A stretch of DNA of 64,000 nt from Selaginella moellendorffii. Taxonomy: Eukaryota; Streptophyta; Lycopodiopsida; Selaginellales; Selaginellaceae. A model generated the notes under the pieces. The model was given only the letters and a program-made list of their open reading frames with translations. It was not told the DNA's origin and did no database searches. Both the position numbers and the translations under genes were made by a program. Numbering within the stretch: the first letter of the stretch is position 1; each line of letters starts with the position of its first letter. Location of the stretch: assembly GCF_000143415.4 (NCBI RefSeq), contig NW_003314262.1:4164021-4228020 (forward strand), in the 5' to 3' direction. Shown here piece after piece: positions 48,201 to 58,363 of this stretch.

Positions 48201-51200
48201 AACAAGCCATCCAGCCTGAGCAGCCTATGGAAGAAATGCAGGAGGGGGATGAGGAGCCAGAGAAAGATAATGAGCAGGAAGAGCAAAAGGACGAAGAGGA
48301 GGACAAAGAAGAGGAGGACGAAGAAGAGGAGGATGAAGAGGACTTGGATGGTCCTCACAATGGTGACGATGTAGCGCACGTGGTTTTGACCCTTTATCCT
48401 ATGGTGATTTACCATAGGATAACACCACGAAGCGGAACCTAAACCCTCTTTGTGCCACGTGACAGATGCCACGTGTCACATGCCACGTGTCCATGCCACG
48501 TGTCCATAGGAACCCGAGGTTCAGGGCCTTGGGCCACTGAACGAAGGAACGGTGCCAAACTCCCAAGCATGACGCCAAGGAGTGATGGAACCGGACCACG
48601 GAGCAACTACCGAGCATATAGCCCAAGGAGCGAAGGGACAGGAGCCCGGAGCGACTTGGAACAGTCCTGGAGCAACCAGCATACCAATGCCAGGACCAGC
48701 ACGCAAAACGGAGCCAAACGGAGTCTGGCGCTATTTCGGCATACCGGTGGCCTAACGTGAGGATATGGGTACTCCACCAGCTAGCATGGAATGGAACTTG
48801 GGCTTAGACCCAAGCCGGACGCAGAACAAGGACAGGCACGCAAGCGGGAGCTAGACTATGCCTCAGGTTGGTCGGCCATGCCCGACCTACCCACTATCCC
48901 TACTATACATTTGGAACCCCCCATAGCCCCCCCCCCCTTGAGGAACACACGCTTTGGGCTTTCACCCCAAGCCTCCCTTAGTATCAGGAGTTAGTTTCTG
49001 GGACAAGCTCGAAACTTACTAAATATGGAATGTCCCTAGATTGCGAATTTGGACACGGGACGAACACCATTGTGTTCAGGCAGATCTCTACATTCCGTAG
49101 ATATGCCAAATGAGCAACACGGTAAGCTATCATGTAGCGATATTGAGGGACTAATCTCAATACGCGAGGGTTCTTGTCACTAGCAAGTGCAAGACAAAAC
49201 GAGATGGGAACTCCTTACCGGGCTAAGTATGCTTAGCTAATAACACGTAGGAATTCCGTCCTTATGCTCGTCCGGTCTAAGTACACTCGAAATGCCCAGT
49301 TAACTCCACTAGCACAAGAGGGACTGATAAAGGGTCCAGCAATACCGACCTCCTGCCATCGTGGCAGTAAGGTAAGAGTGTCCGTAAGGACTAGCCGACA
49401 GGTAACTTTCGATACCTGAAGTCACATTCGCGACAGACGATCACAATAACGACGACGACGATGATGACGACGATGGCCAGCCTGAGGTGGCTAAAGAGCA
49501 GCGGAGGAAGGTCATACAAGACAAACCATCAGGTAAATAATAGTACATCCATTCCTAACCTTTTACCATTTCTAACATTGTCCATGTAGGTCGTAGAGCA
49601 AATGGTAAGTAGAGATTATTCAGTTGAATTAAGATACAAATTCTAGCCTTTAGTGTCGAGGAAGGATAGTGCCAAGCAAGGGTCGAAACGTATGTCCAAT
49701 CCTTCAGAATCAACAGTGCGCCCAAGTGATATCGGTCCTAGTTCCTCAATAGCAGTTGATGGTAAATACAGTATAGTCGATTCAATGTGCTAATGAGTTT
49801 GTTTTTAGTAGCACGGGAGGATACCATCTCAATCGAAGGGAGATATTTGGACATGCATATGGATCCGCCAGTGGACTCTACTTGCCTGCAAGAGTCATCA
49901 GAGCTGGTGGAGGCTACTATCCATATCAACGCCAAGCAAGCTGACCACGCTCCACTTGATGCTGCCCATACCACTGAGTCAATCTTGTCCACGTATCCAA
50001 CTGATGGTGACCAGGCGCCATTGGACCCGCATGAGGCCGCCCTAGCCGCCGAGCCGGTCGTATCCTCATTTCCAACGGACTCAACATGTGCCCAATCGTC
50101 TGACTACGCGCCGTTGGAACCTCCCTACACCGCCCCTGCTGCCTGTTCGGTCATGTCCACTTTGCCAACGGAGGCACCAGCTGAAATGGCGTGTGATCAC
50201 ACGCCATCGGAACCACCCCATGCCACTGTTGAGCCAGTTGTACTAGAGTCTACAGCTAAAATGGCATGTGCCCACACGCCATCGGATGCGATTGACCCCA
50301 CATTGCAGAGGAGAGTATTTCCGCCCTTCACGTTTCCTCGACCAAAACCCTCTCAACGACCATCGGGAGCACCATTTGCTAATATTGTAGATGGTAAAAT
50401 TGACTTGTACCATTTTTTATGCTGATGCATTTCATTTCAGAGTCACGGCGAAGGTACTGTATCATTTTTGATCTGAACAGTGTCCTTTTCTCCCATGAGC
50501 ATGGCTCGTCCTCGAATGTCATTGCACCCTCCAAAGCCTGCGGTCGCAAGTTGGTCAAAAGAGACAGATTCACATTAATCACACGGGAGAAACTGCGGGA
50601 TCTAATAATGACCATGCGACACTTAAAACAGAGGGCCGGGTTCAATTTGCAATTGGGAGTTTGGACATCCATGATGCGCCACAATGCATTAACGTTGCTA
50701 CAGATGATGCACGATCAGACGCGAGTAATATTACCATTTGACTTTCTCCTAATGCAGGAGGATTGCTTGACTATGGTCCATGTGAGGGGTAGCAAGCCCA
50801 TCTTCGTCAAGCCAGAGGCTGTAGTGATGAACCGGACTGCTAGCTCAAGTGAAATCCTCATCATCGATGACTCGCCGATTAAAACTGCAGCGAACACGCA
50901 CACATATGCAGTGCACCCCATCTCTTGCAGTATGGAAACTAGGGAGAAGAAACCGTATGTTCTGGGGGACCTTGCAAAACGGCTTGGAGCGATGGTGATA
51001 GTGAACCGGCCAGTCCAGGAGGTGGTTGCAGAAATCAACCAAATGGCAGATGGAACGGTATATCAGAAGCCATTTGATCAGACAAACACCAGTCATCATT
51101 TATGGCATGTATATTGTCTAGCCAAGCACTATCCGCATCTCCATAATCTGCTCAACCGGATGGGTTCTTCGACCACTGAACATGAGCGTGGACGTATTAG

Positions 51201-51291
51201 AGAAGAGATGGCATTACTATTGGGTTTAAATCCTGATTGGAGAGTGATGAAATTCCAAGATTATTGTATAGGCGTTGGAGGCAAAAAATAA
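45215..51291 (+). pseudogene. Large element gene: possible ParB-like domain plus FCP1/NIF-type HAD phosphatase-like domain (broken)
   Basis: Exons: 45215-45217 (ATG alone), 45457-46632, 46687-47404, 47455-47541, 47598-47669, 47719-47862, 47910-48360, 49447-49532, 49590-49604, 49654-49761, 49809-50393 and 50441-51291. They sum to 4296 nt, about 1,431 residues, with phases agreeing throughout. Residues ~222-345 (YTIDVSRIDI ... FYAVSGQHSSLAMQEI) resemble a ParB/sulfiredoxin-type fold; this is tentative. The middle is basic then strongly acidic. The C-terminal ~280 residues match FCP1/NIF phosphatases in motif order: IIFDLNSVL, GVWTSMMRHNA, ILIIDDSPIK. The second catalytic Asp (DxD) is Asn. Breaks: TAG at 46567-46569 with the same frame open on both sides, and a 1.08 kb LTR-like insertion (48361-49441) within an exon. 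The 47542-47597 intron could instead end at 47579; both keep frame. Confidence 0.6.
48361..49441. mobile_element. Solo-LTR-like insertion in an exon of the element gene
   Basis: CACAA (or CACAAT) flanks both sides (48356-48360 and 49442-49446). Removing the insert and one duplicate makes the acidic exon continuous and in frame. Inside, TACTATACATTTGGAACCCC, a C-tract and ACACGCTTTGGGCTTTCACC match the core of the gypsy and type 1 LTRs, so it is probably a solo LTR of a related family. Its tips are TGGTGACGATG and GACAGACGAT, not a canonical TG...CA pair. Confidence 0.65.
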
Positions 51292-51717
51292 CAGTCTGAG
51301 ATGGCATGTATTTATTTAAAAATGTAACTTATTATGGCATGGGGTTCCATGCCATTGTATTAATATTAAAAGACAATTCTTTGAGAGGATTTGCATTATA
51401 CTAGAAGTGTTACAGCATGTTATTGGAAGTCTACGAAGTTGTTTTATTAATAAGGGGAAAGTAAAGATTGAATGGGGACTTGGGCTCCACCTAGACTTGG
51501 AGCAACTGAGCCAATATTAAAAGGATGGAAAGAAATTGGACGATGATGACAAGGAGAAGAGAGAGGTGAAGCAGTGGCAGGGGGAGGAGAAGTGATTGAG
51601 TAGACATTTCCTTGTTTAAAATAAAATGGCATGTGCCTCAATGCAGTTGAATTTTGTTATATTTATATACTATATAAAGGTTTGGAAACCTTATTTTACA
51701 AGTGGGATAATGACAAT
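51292..51717. other. Right subterminal region of the 13 kb element
   Basis: AT-rich, with two palindrome copies (51334 and 51626) and an AAGTGGGATAATG subterminal motif that echoes the TIR. No gene. Confidence 0.5.
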
Positions 51718-51735
51718 TCCCACTTTAACGAAATA
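51718..51735 (-). repeat. Right terminal inverted repeat
   Basis: On the minus strand it reads TATTTCGTTAAAGTGGGA, identical to the left end, and is then followed by AATTGTC. Confidence 0.85.
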
Positions 51736-54583
51736 AAGCTACTAAGCTGAATTTCAACTTGGTGCGATACTGTTCCAGGAGAGTCCTCCAGAACCTACTG
51801 GTGAAGATCTTATCTCGATCTGAGATGATCTCTTTCGGTCTTCCCCGCACTCGAACCACTTGTTCGAAGAACAGCTTTGCCACACCTTCCGCATCCACCT
51901 CTGTTGTGGTGGGTATGAAGTGTGCCATTTTCGAAAATCGGTCCACCACCACGAATATCGCATCAAACCCCTCGCTTGGGGGGAGTCCCGTGATGAAGTC
52001 CATCGTAAGACATTTCCACGGACGATCTGGAATTGGGATGCTTTGCAACAAGCCCCCACTAGCCTTAGTCACGGCTTTTACCTGCTGACATGTTGGACAT
52101 GTCTTTACATAGTCTTGGACGTCCTTAGCCATATCTGGCCAATGGTACTTCCTTTTGAGTAAGCCCATCGTCTTGGGCACTCCACCGTGTCCCGCAAGAG
52201 GTCCGTCATGACACTCTTCTAAGGCCACCTTCCTTAGTTCCCCTTTTGGAATATACACCCTCGTTTGCTTGTAATAAATGAGTCCGTTGTGTTCCGCATA
52301 GCCCGTTTTCTCTTCCGTTGGCAGCTCACCTCTCTGGTGAGCTTCCCGCGCCTCTAGATTCCTCAGCAACACTTCTTGTGCTAGACCATCATTCTCATAT
52401 GCTGTCCGCACATCGTCCCAGAAGGTTGCTGTTGCGCTGGATATTGCCAACCTCAAGCTCACTTTTTGACTTAGCGCATCCGCCACGATGTTGCTCTTCC
52501 CAGGCTTGTACAGAATTTCGCAATCAAACTCGGCCAAGGCATTGGCCCACCGACCTTGTTTCCCTCTTAGGTCGGGCTGTGACAAGAAGTGTTTTGTTGC
52601 CACATTGTCCGTGTAAACCTTGAAGTGTCTCCCAAGGTAGTGTCGCCATTCCTTGAGCGCCTTGACCACCGCAAACAATTCCTTCTCGTGGGCAGGCCAC
52701 TTACGTTGAGCCTTGTCCAGCTTCTTCGAGAAGAACGCTACCGGATGGTTGTCTTGCTTCAAAACTGCGCCCAACGCAAAGTCCAAAGCATCCGTTTCTA
52801 CCTCAAAGTCCTTACAAAAGTCTGGTAATGCCAATACGGGAGCCTTCCTCAACTTCCCTTTGAGGTGGACGAATGCCGCCTCGCATTCCGCTGTCCACAC
52901 CATCTTCCCTTTTCCTGTTTGGTCCGTTAAGGGCAGGGCTATTCTCGAATAGTGTCTGATAAACTTTCGATAGTAGTTGCATAGCCCTAGGAATGCCCTC
53001 AACTCGTGTACATTGGATGGTCGCTCCCATTCTTGGATCGCTTGGACCTTCTCTGGGTCCACCTTGAGCCCGTCCTGGCCCACCACATGCCCGAGAAACT
53101 TTACCTCTTGTTGAGCAAAGTCACATTTGCTCTCTTTAGCATATAGCTTGTGTTCCCTTAGTTTCTCAAACACTTTCGCCAAGTGTTCGGCATGCTCCTC
53201 TAGCGTCTCGCTATAGATCAGGATGTCGTCGATATAGACGACCACGAAGTGATCCAGATAGGGTACAAAGATGTGGTTCATTAGCGCTGAAAATGTTGCC
53301 GGCGCATTACATAGCCCGAAGGGCATCACCAGAAACTCAAAGCTCCCATACCTCGTTCGACAGGTTGTCTTCTCGACATCTTCCTCGGCTACCCTGATCT
53401 AGTAGTATCCTGACCTTAGGTCAATCCTCGAGAAGTATTTTGCCTTTCCCAACCTATCGAACAGGTCCTCAATCCTTGGCAAAGGGTACTTGTTCTTCTT
53501 TGTATACTTGTTGAGCAACCGGTAGTCTATGCACATGCGCATAGATCCATCTTTCTTTTTCACAAATAACACCGGCGCCCCATACGGTGACTTGCTCAAC
53601 CTAACATACCCTTTGTCCACCAACTCCTCTAGTTGGCACTTGAGCTCCTTGAGTTCTTTTTCGTTCAAACGATAAGGGGGACGAACCACTGCCTCAGCAC
53701 CCTCGACCAGCTCAATCTTATGTTCTATTAGTTGTGCTAGGGGTAGCCCCGCCAGTAGCTCCTCCAGCATGGTATCCTGGAATTGGTTCAACACCCGCTG
53801 GATCACTAAAGGTATTTCTTCCATTCCTGTCTTTTTGTCACTCTTCACCGAGAGTAAGCACAAAAAGGCCGCCTTAGTTCCTTTAGTGAGTTGTCCTCTC
53901 GTGGACACCAAGTTTAAGTAGGAATCTTTGGCCTTGCTTTGCCCTACCTTTAGATCTTGGGCCTCCACCCTAGATTTTCTTCCTTGGGCATTCGCCAGTA
54001 CCACAAGGTTTCTACCTTGTCCATGCAGGGCTACCACGAATCGATTGAACCAGTCCATTCCGAAGATCACGTCAAATCCCGCCATGTCCAACACGGTGAA
54101 ATCTATGTCCACCTTCCAAGTCCCCACTTCGACTCTCGCTTGTCGAAGTACCTCATCGGTGCTTTGGCTACCTTGAACAAACTCTATAGTCCTTGGTTCG
54201 CCTAGCCGCTGCACCGTTAGTCCGGCTTGCCGGACTATGTCTGCAGCCACAAAATTATCCAAAGCACCCGTGTCAATAAGGATCTTAACAAAGCTACCTT
54301 CGAGCTTCCCTCGGAGGGCTAGTAGATGTCGCGAACGACTCTCTACCAAAGTTGCTCGTGTAATGAGTAACTTTGAGTTAGGGACTGGATCACATACCTC
54401 AGTTTGGACTTCACCCAACTTGATGGCCATATTGGCTCTGGCCTTCTTCGGGTAGGGACATTCCCTCGAGAAGTGTCCCGCTTCACCGCAGTTGTAGCAT
54501 ATGTTGTTTCCCACGCTGCTATACGACTTGACCTTTTTATCCGTGGGTTTGTCTCTTTTCGCTTGACTCCCCCATGTACTCGC
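51736..54583 (-). pseudogene. Gypsy copy A pol: protease, reverse transcriptase, RNase H, integrase N-terminal part
   Basis: On the minus strand: a CCHC knuckle ([14 protein letters not shown]), a retropepsin site that reads DTGALDNF (Ser/Thr expected where Leu stands), RT with MPFGLCNAPATF and VVYIDDILIYS, RNase H with VETDALDFALGAVL and YTDNVATKHFL, and integrase with its HHCC finger (HDGPLAGHGG ... CPTCQQ) and DDE-core residues MDFITGLP and ISDRDKIFTS. The frame ends at the 13 kb insertion after KLKFS. A TAG at 53399-53401 replaces the Gln expected in GYYQIRV. Otherwise pol is open from the nucleocapsid through integrase, as in gag-pol fused plant gypsy elements. Confidence 0.9.
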
Positions 54584-56194
54584 TCACTGGCCACCGGATC
54601 TGCCTTTCCGGAACCCCGAGGACTCATTCTTAGAGAAACTCTTCTTGAATTTCCCTCTGCTAAACGTTCCCCTTAGTTTGGCCCCTTTGCTAAATGTGGA
54701 TCCCGACCCCGTCGTGTTCCCCTTTCGCAGGTTATCGTTGAAATGCACCTTGATGGCCGCATCCAACGCTTCCTTGTAGTTGGTCGGGTTCCACCGCATC
54801 ACTTCGCCGCGAGCCCAGGTTTGCAAACCTGATATGAAGGCATGGAACGCATCCATATCCCCCATGTCCGTGACAAGTATTCTCTTTGCCATAAACCCAT
54901 TCACATACTCCTGAATGGTTCCGGTCTGCTTCAGCCTACTCAGCTCGTCCCTTAGATGCAGAGTAGCATTTGGAGGAACGTAAGTTGTGCGGATCCTCGC
55001 CTTCATCATTTCCCAAGTGGCCACCGGTCCTTCGTTGGCCTCTGTCGTTCTCCACCAAGACTTGGCATTATCTGCCAAGTATGGTTTTGCACATGGGACC
55101 TTCTCCGAGCTCGGTAATCGCAACGCTCGGAAGTAGTCCTCCATATCGTAAAACCAATCCTCCACCACCTTATAGTCGTTCACTCCCTTGAAGACTGGTG
55201 GGGGCTTTGGTTTGTACTTGGGAACTGCCTGAGGGACTGATTCCACTTCGGTCTGTTCGACCTTGTCTAGTTTTGCCTCAGTCCCTGCCGAAGGGTCCGC
55301 ACCTTCTGCGCTGCCAGCATCTGCAGTCTTTTGCTTTTTCTTCTGCTTCTCGTCACGCTTTAGCTTGCGTACGAGAGTGTAAGCAACCAAAGAGAATGAC
55401 TTGAGAGACGGTCCATGGGGTTCAAATATAGAGGGAAAGGGCCCATGAATAAGAGTGCACCCCCTTTTCCAATTGGTTAAGGGTCTTGAAATATTTGGGT
55501 TAAGCGTCCTTGGGTTTGAATAGTACTGGGCTGGGTGACCTCCCGGGAAGTCCAAACTCAAGAGCTTACATTTGGTATCAGAGACAGTCTCGGGTCCGAC
55601 TCTGTTGGTTGGCTAGGGGAATCACACCACATGTTGATTGACATCTGGCTGGTCTAGTTTGCTCCCGCTGGGCTCGACCCGAGGGGTAGGGTGTCAAGAG
55701 AGCGGGGCTCTCGGGAGAGCTGCGGCTCTCAGCTTCCGTTCACGAGGGTGTGAACTTGCAGGGAAGCGTGGTGGATTGTAAGCAACCAAAGAGAACGACT
55801 TGAGAGACGGTCCATGGGGTTCAAATATAGAGGGAAAGGGCCCATGAATAAGAGTGCACCCCCTTTTCCAATTGGTTAAGGGTCTTGGGATATTTGGGTT
55901 AAGCGTCCTTGGGTTTGAATAGTACTGGGCTGGGTGACCTCCCGGGAAGTCCAAACTCAAGAGCTTACAGAGAGTCTCTAGCAGGGCATTGGTCTGTGCC
56001 AATTGTCCTTCTAGAACATCCAATCGAGCCTTGGATGACCGAACCTCACCACCAGACTCCTGTTTGGAAGTTGCCTCACTAGAGTCCTCCTCATGCAAGG
56101 ATTCCTCATCCATAGCCTCCTGTTCGACCGGAGGCTCCAGCTCTGGAGGAGGTTCCGTCTCTGCTTGGGTTCGCTTACGTCCTGCCCTTGCCAT
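54584..56194 (-). pseudogene. Gypsy copy A gag, split by a TRIM
   Basis: Starts MARAGRKRTQAETEPPP at 56194, has an acidic N-terminal segment and the capsid-like VVEDWFYDMEDYF ... WARGEVMRW region, and ends in a basic GRGKF/SGFRKG stretch. The TRIM at 55378-55969 falls between codons for ALLETL and VRKLKRDEK, a junction intact in copy B. A TGA at 54584-54586 follows GRSGGQ where copy B has a Gln codon, separating gag from the nucleocapsid knuckle. Confidence 0.88.
55378..55969 (+). mobile_element. 592-bp TRIM inserted in gypsy gag
   Basis: Two 193-bp LTRs (55378-55570 and 55777-55969; TGTAAGCAACCAAAG ... GAGCTTACA) flank a 206-bp core. The primer site TTTGGTATCAGAGAC (55571-) follows the left LTR, and a purine-rich tract (GCAGGGAAGCGTGGTGGAT) precedes the right one. 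GAGAG is duplicated at 55373-55377 and 55970-55974. Copy B keeps the empty site with a single CTCTC at 62487-62491. No coding capacity. The two LTRs are almost identical, so the insertion is recent. Confidence 0.93.
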
Positions 56195-56238
56195 CTCCCA
56201 GCAATCCGCCTCTATCCTTCGCTAGAACTGAGGAAGAG

Positions 56239-56253
56239 GCTCCGATACCAAAT
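56239..56253 (-). other. Primer binding site of gypsy copy A
   Basis: On the minus strand the LTR end is followed by AATTTGGTATCGGAGCC, matching the initiator methionine tRNA 3' end type. Confidence 0.7.
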
Positions 56254-57394
56254 TGTAAGCCACAAAATTTTCCTTTCCAATTTGCTAGCTTACCTCGTCT
56301 ATCCGACCACCTCTGCCTTGGCTTGTGCTAAGTTCCCTCGCCAAGGTTCCCGCCTATGGTACCAGCTCCTACTTGGTCCTACTTGGTTTCAGCTACTTAC
56401 TGCACGAGCAACGGAGTGTTAGCCATCCATCTACGGATTCCCAAATCTCTCCCAATCCCCCTCCCCGGGTTAGACTGGACTTAAGGTCCGGCTACACTCC
56501 CCGCAGGCACAAGCAGCCAAGCACACCAAGCCTCCAGATTCCTAACACCCCTTGGTACCACAAGACTTGATCATGGGACCCTCTAAATCCCAAGTCTTGG
56601 GTGCAGCACTTGCTTCGGGACGTCGGGCGAAACACCGTGGCCTAACGGCCCGGTATGGGTACCTCTACCCCCCCACTTCCATCCTGAAGGGAAGGCCCAA
56701 GCCCCTAGGAAGGGCAAGGACCAATGAGCCACAAGGTACTCAAGTGGGGCACCACTCCACATGAGCCGGGAGCACCGCAGTCGGTTTCCCTTTCAGGAGT
56801 GGGAGCTGCTCTTGAGCACTTCCCTGGGTGCCCCTCCGGCACCACTCAAGTCCATACTCACTCCCACCCAAGGCCCCTCGGCCCCAGTCTCAACCTAAAG
56901 TCAGTTGGGAAGCACCACTGGAGAGTTCCTTCAAGATTGGTTCCTGGACCTCACTATCCCTACTATACTTTTGGAACCCCCTGCAGCCCCCCCCCCCCCC
57001 CCCCCCGGGAGACACACGCTTTGGGCTTTCACCCCTTGACCCGTATTAGTATTTGGACTTAGTCTCTGGCTCGATCTCGGACCCGATTTCAGATCCGACT
57101 TCGGATTCGGTCTCGGACTCGATCTCGGACCCGATCTCGAACCCGACCTCGGACTCGACCTCGGACTCGGTCTTGGACCCGATTTCGGATCTCGGACTCC
57201 GTCTCGAACTCGGACTAGAACTCAGTCCCCGAGTCGGTCTCGGACTCGATTCCGGACTCTATCTCGAACTCGGTCCTAGAGTCGGTCTTGGACTCGATCC
57301 TCGACTTGGTCCCATCCGATGAACTCTTTGTCATTTCGGTCAAGCTTTTGGGGATCCTTTAGCCTACGACATCTCGGGGAGTCAGTTCCTTACA
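56254..57394 (-). repeat. 5' LTR of gypsy copy A
   Basis: 1141 bp, TGTAAGGAACTGACTCC (minus strand) to TTGTGGCTTACA. It holds a run of about 20 C at 56988-57007 and a CTCGGA-type array at about 57060-57310. It keeps the uninterrupted TATTT site used by the TRIM in the 3' LTR. Confidence 0.88.
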
Positions 57395-57399
57395 TAGCT

Positions 57400-58140
57400 C
57401 TCATACAATAAGGTTCCATCTTGGCCATTTGGGACAATGGCTGCTACTTTGGCTTGCCAATACCAGCAAGAGAGGAGGTAAGCACTCAGGATTGCTAGCA
57501 GCATTTTCTGCTGACCTCTTTTGCTGGTAGTTGCTATTGGCAGCAGCCACCACATAGCATGATCTCTTGGCTAAATTTTATTAGATTACTCCCCATTGGC
57601 AAAAAGATAGGATGGATCTCATGATCACGATTGTGAGCAACATGATACCTCCTCTTTTGGTGGCTGCTGCTTTGGCTTGCTAATGGCTACCAGACTAGCA
57701 AGAGCGATCATAAACAAATCATGAGCAACATGATACCTCCTCTCTTGCTGGTAGCTGCTAGGAGTTGCTATTGGTGAGCAGCAGCCAACACAACATGATA
57801 GAGGCCTCTGTAAATTCTTTGCTCATTTCTTGGTATAGATCACTCCCTATTGAGATTCCTCTTCTCCTCTAGAGAAGAGGAATCTCAAAAGGAATCTCAA
57901 TGGGGAGTATGATCTATTCTAGGAGATCTTCTCTTGGGTCTTGGGGTAGGAATTGGTTTGTGGGCTCTTTTCCCATTTCCAGTTTGAACGAATGAAGTGA
58001 TTCTCTCCTGTATCAATCCATTGAGACTTAGAAAGGATTTGGCTCAAGAATCATAGAGTGGGCATTTAGTAGAAACACATTTCTATCTCTCTTGGTTCCA
58101 TTCCATTATGTAGCTTGATGCGAATGCTTGATTTAATGAA
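57400..58140 (-). repeat. Decayed inverted copy of the 29.4-29.9 kb sequence
   Basis: On the minus strand, blocks equivalent to ATCAAGCATCCGCATC (29439), CATTCTAATTGGAAACGGCCACAAACC (split by substitutions) and AGACCCAAGAGAAG keep their order. Several GCTGCT/TTGCTGGTAG blocks were amplified locally near 57520-57780. No gene. Confidence 0.45.
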
Positions 58141-58363
58141 AAACACAGGAGGAGCATACGATGAAACACGTGTAAAGGAAAAGTACTGGGCTTGTAGTGA
58201 TACACTAGTTCTTGATTTATATACACATTCTAGTTTCTTTGAATGTGCCTTGATCTCTCTTTGGTTCCAAGACTCCCACTTGATTTGATGTCTTTTAATC
58301 AGATTGTTGCTTCCTTGTGAGACTAGTTTGAGTTGTTGTCATAGTCATTCAAACTGTTGGACT

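Larger units (their letters stand above)
39237..51647. repeat. Dispersed family of 22-bp near-palindromes (ATGGCRTG-N6-CAYGCCAT)
   Basis: Copies start at about 39237, 39326, 40727, 40784, 42621, 42691, 42727, 42828, 42926, 43538, 44469, 45243, 45320, 45380, 46654, 47547, 47688, 47879, 50186, 50261, 51334 and 51626, plus weaker ones near 39375, 43609 and 44544. Those at 42828 (centre GAGGCCTC) and 50186 (centre GTGATCAC) are perfect palindromes; 40784 has centre GGGGCCCC. All lie inside the 13 kb element. Most fall in introns or between the genes; 50186 and 50261 are in coding sequence and encode repeated MACDHTPSE / MACAHTPSD. Confidence 0.85.
38701..51735. mobile_element. ~13.0 kb DNA element with 18-bp TIRs, two large genes and a private palindrome family
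   Basis: The termini are TATTTCGTTAAAGTGGGA at 38701-38718 and its reverse complement at 51718-51735. The element interrupts the integrase of gypsy copy A: the upstream part stops after KLKFS at the right edge and AYHPQTDG resumes at the left edge. AAGCT is found at 38695-38699 and 51736-51740, a candidate 5-bp target duplication with one extra base on the left. Inside are a transposase-like gene (-), a large ParB-like/FCP1-like gene (+) in divergent array, and more than twenty 22-bp near-palindromes. I cannot assign a named DNA transposon superfamily. The termini are not CACTA-like. Confidence 0.75.
35471..57394 (-). mobile_element. Ty3/gypsy chromodomain retrotransposon, copy A, with three nested insertions
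   Basis: The element reads right to left: 5' LTR 56254-57394, primer site 56239-56253, gag, pol (protease, RT, RNase H, integrase, chromodomain), then 3' LTR 35471-37371. The 5-bp target duplication TAGCT is at 35466-35470 and 57395-57399. Nested within are a TRIM in gag (55378-55969), a 13 kb TIR element in integrase (38701-51735) and another TRIM in the 3' LTR (36267-37002). Without them the element is about 7.5 kb. The integrase C-terminal chromodomain marks it as a chromovirus-type gypsy element. Internal stops show it is dead in its own right. Confidence 0.92.

Noticed and set aside
39237-51647. CRISPR-like array interpretation of the regularly recurring 22-mers
   Set aside because: Spacing is irregular (tens of bp to kilobases), the host is a plant, and many copies lie in introns.
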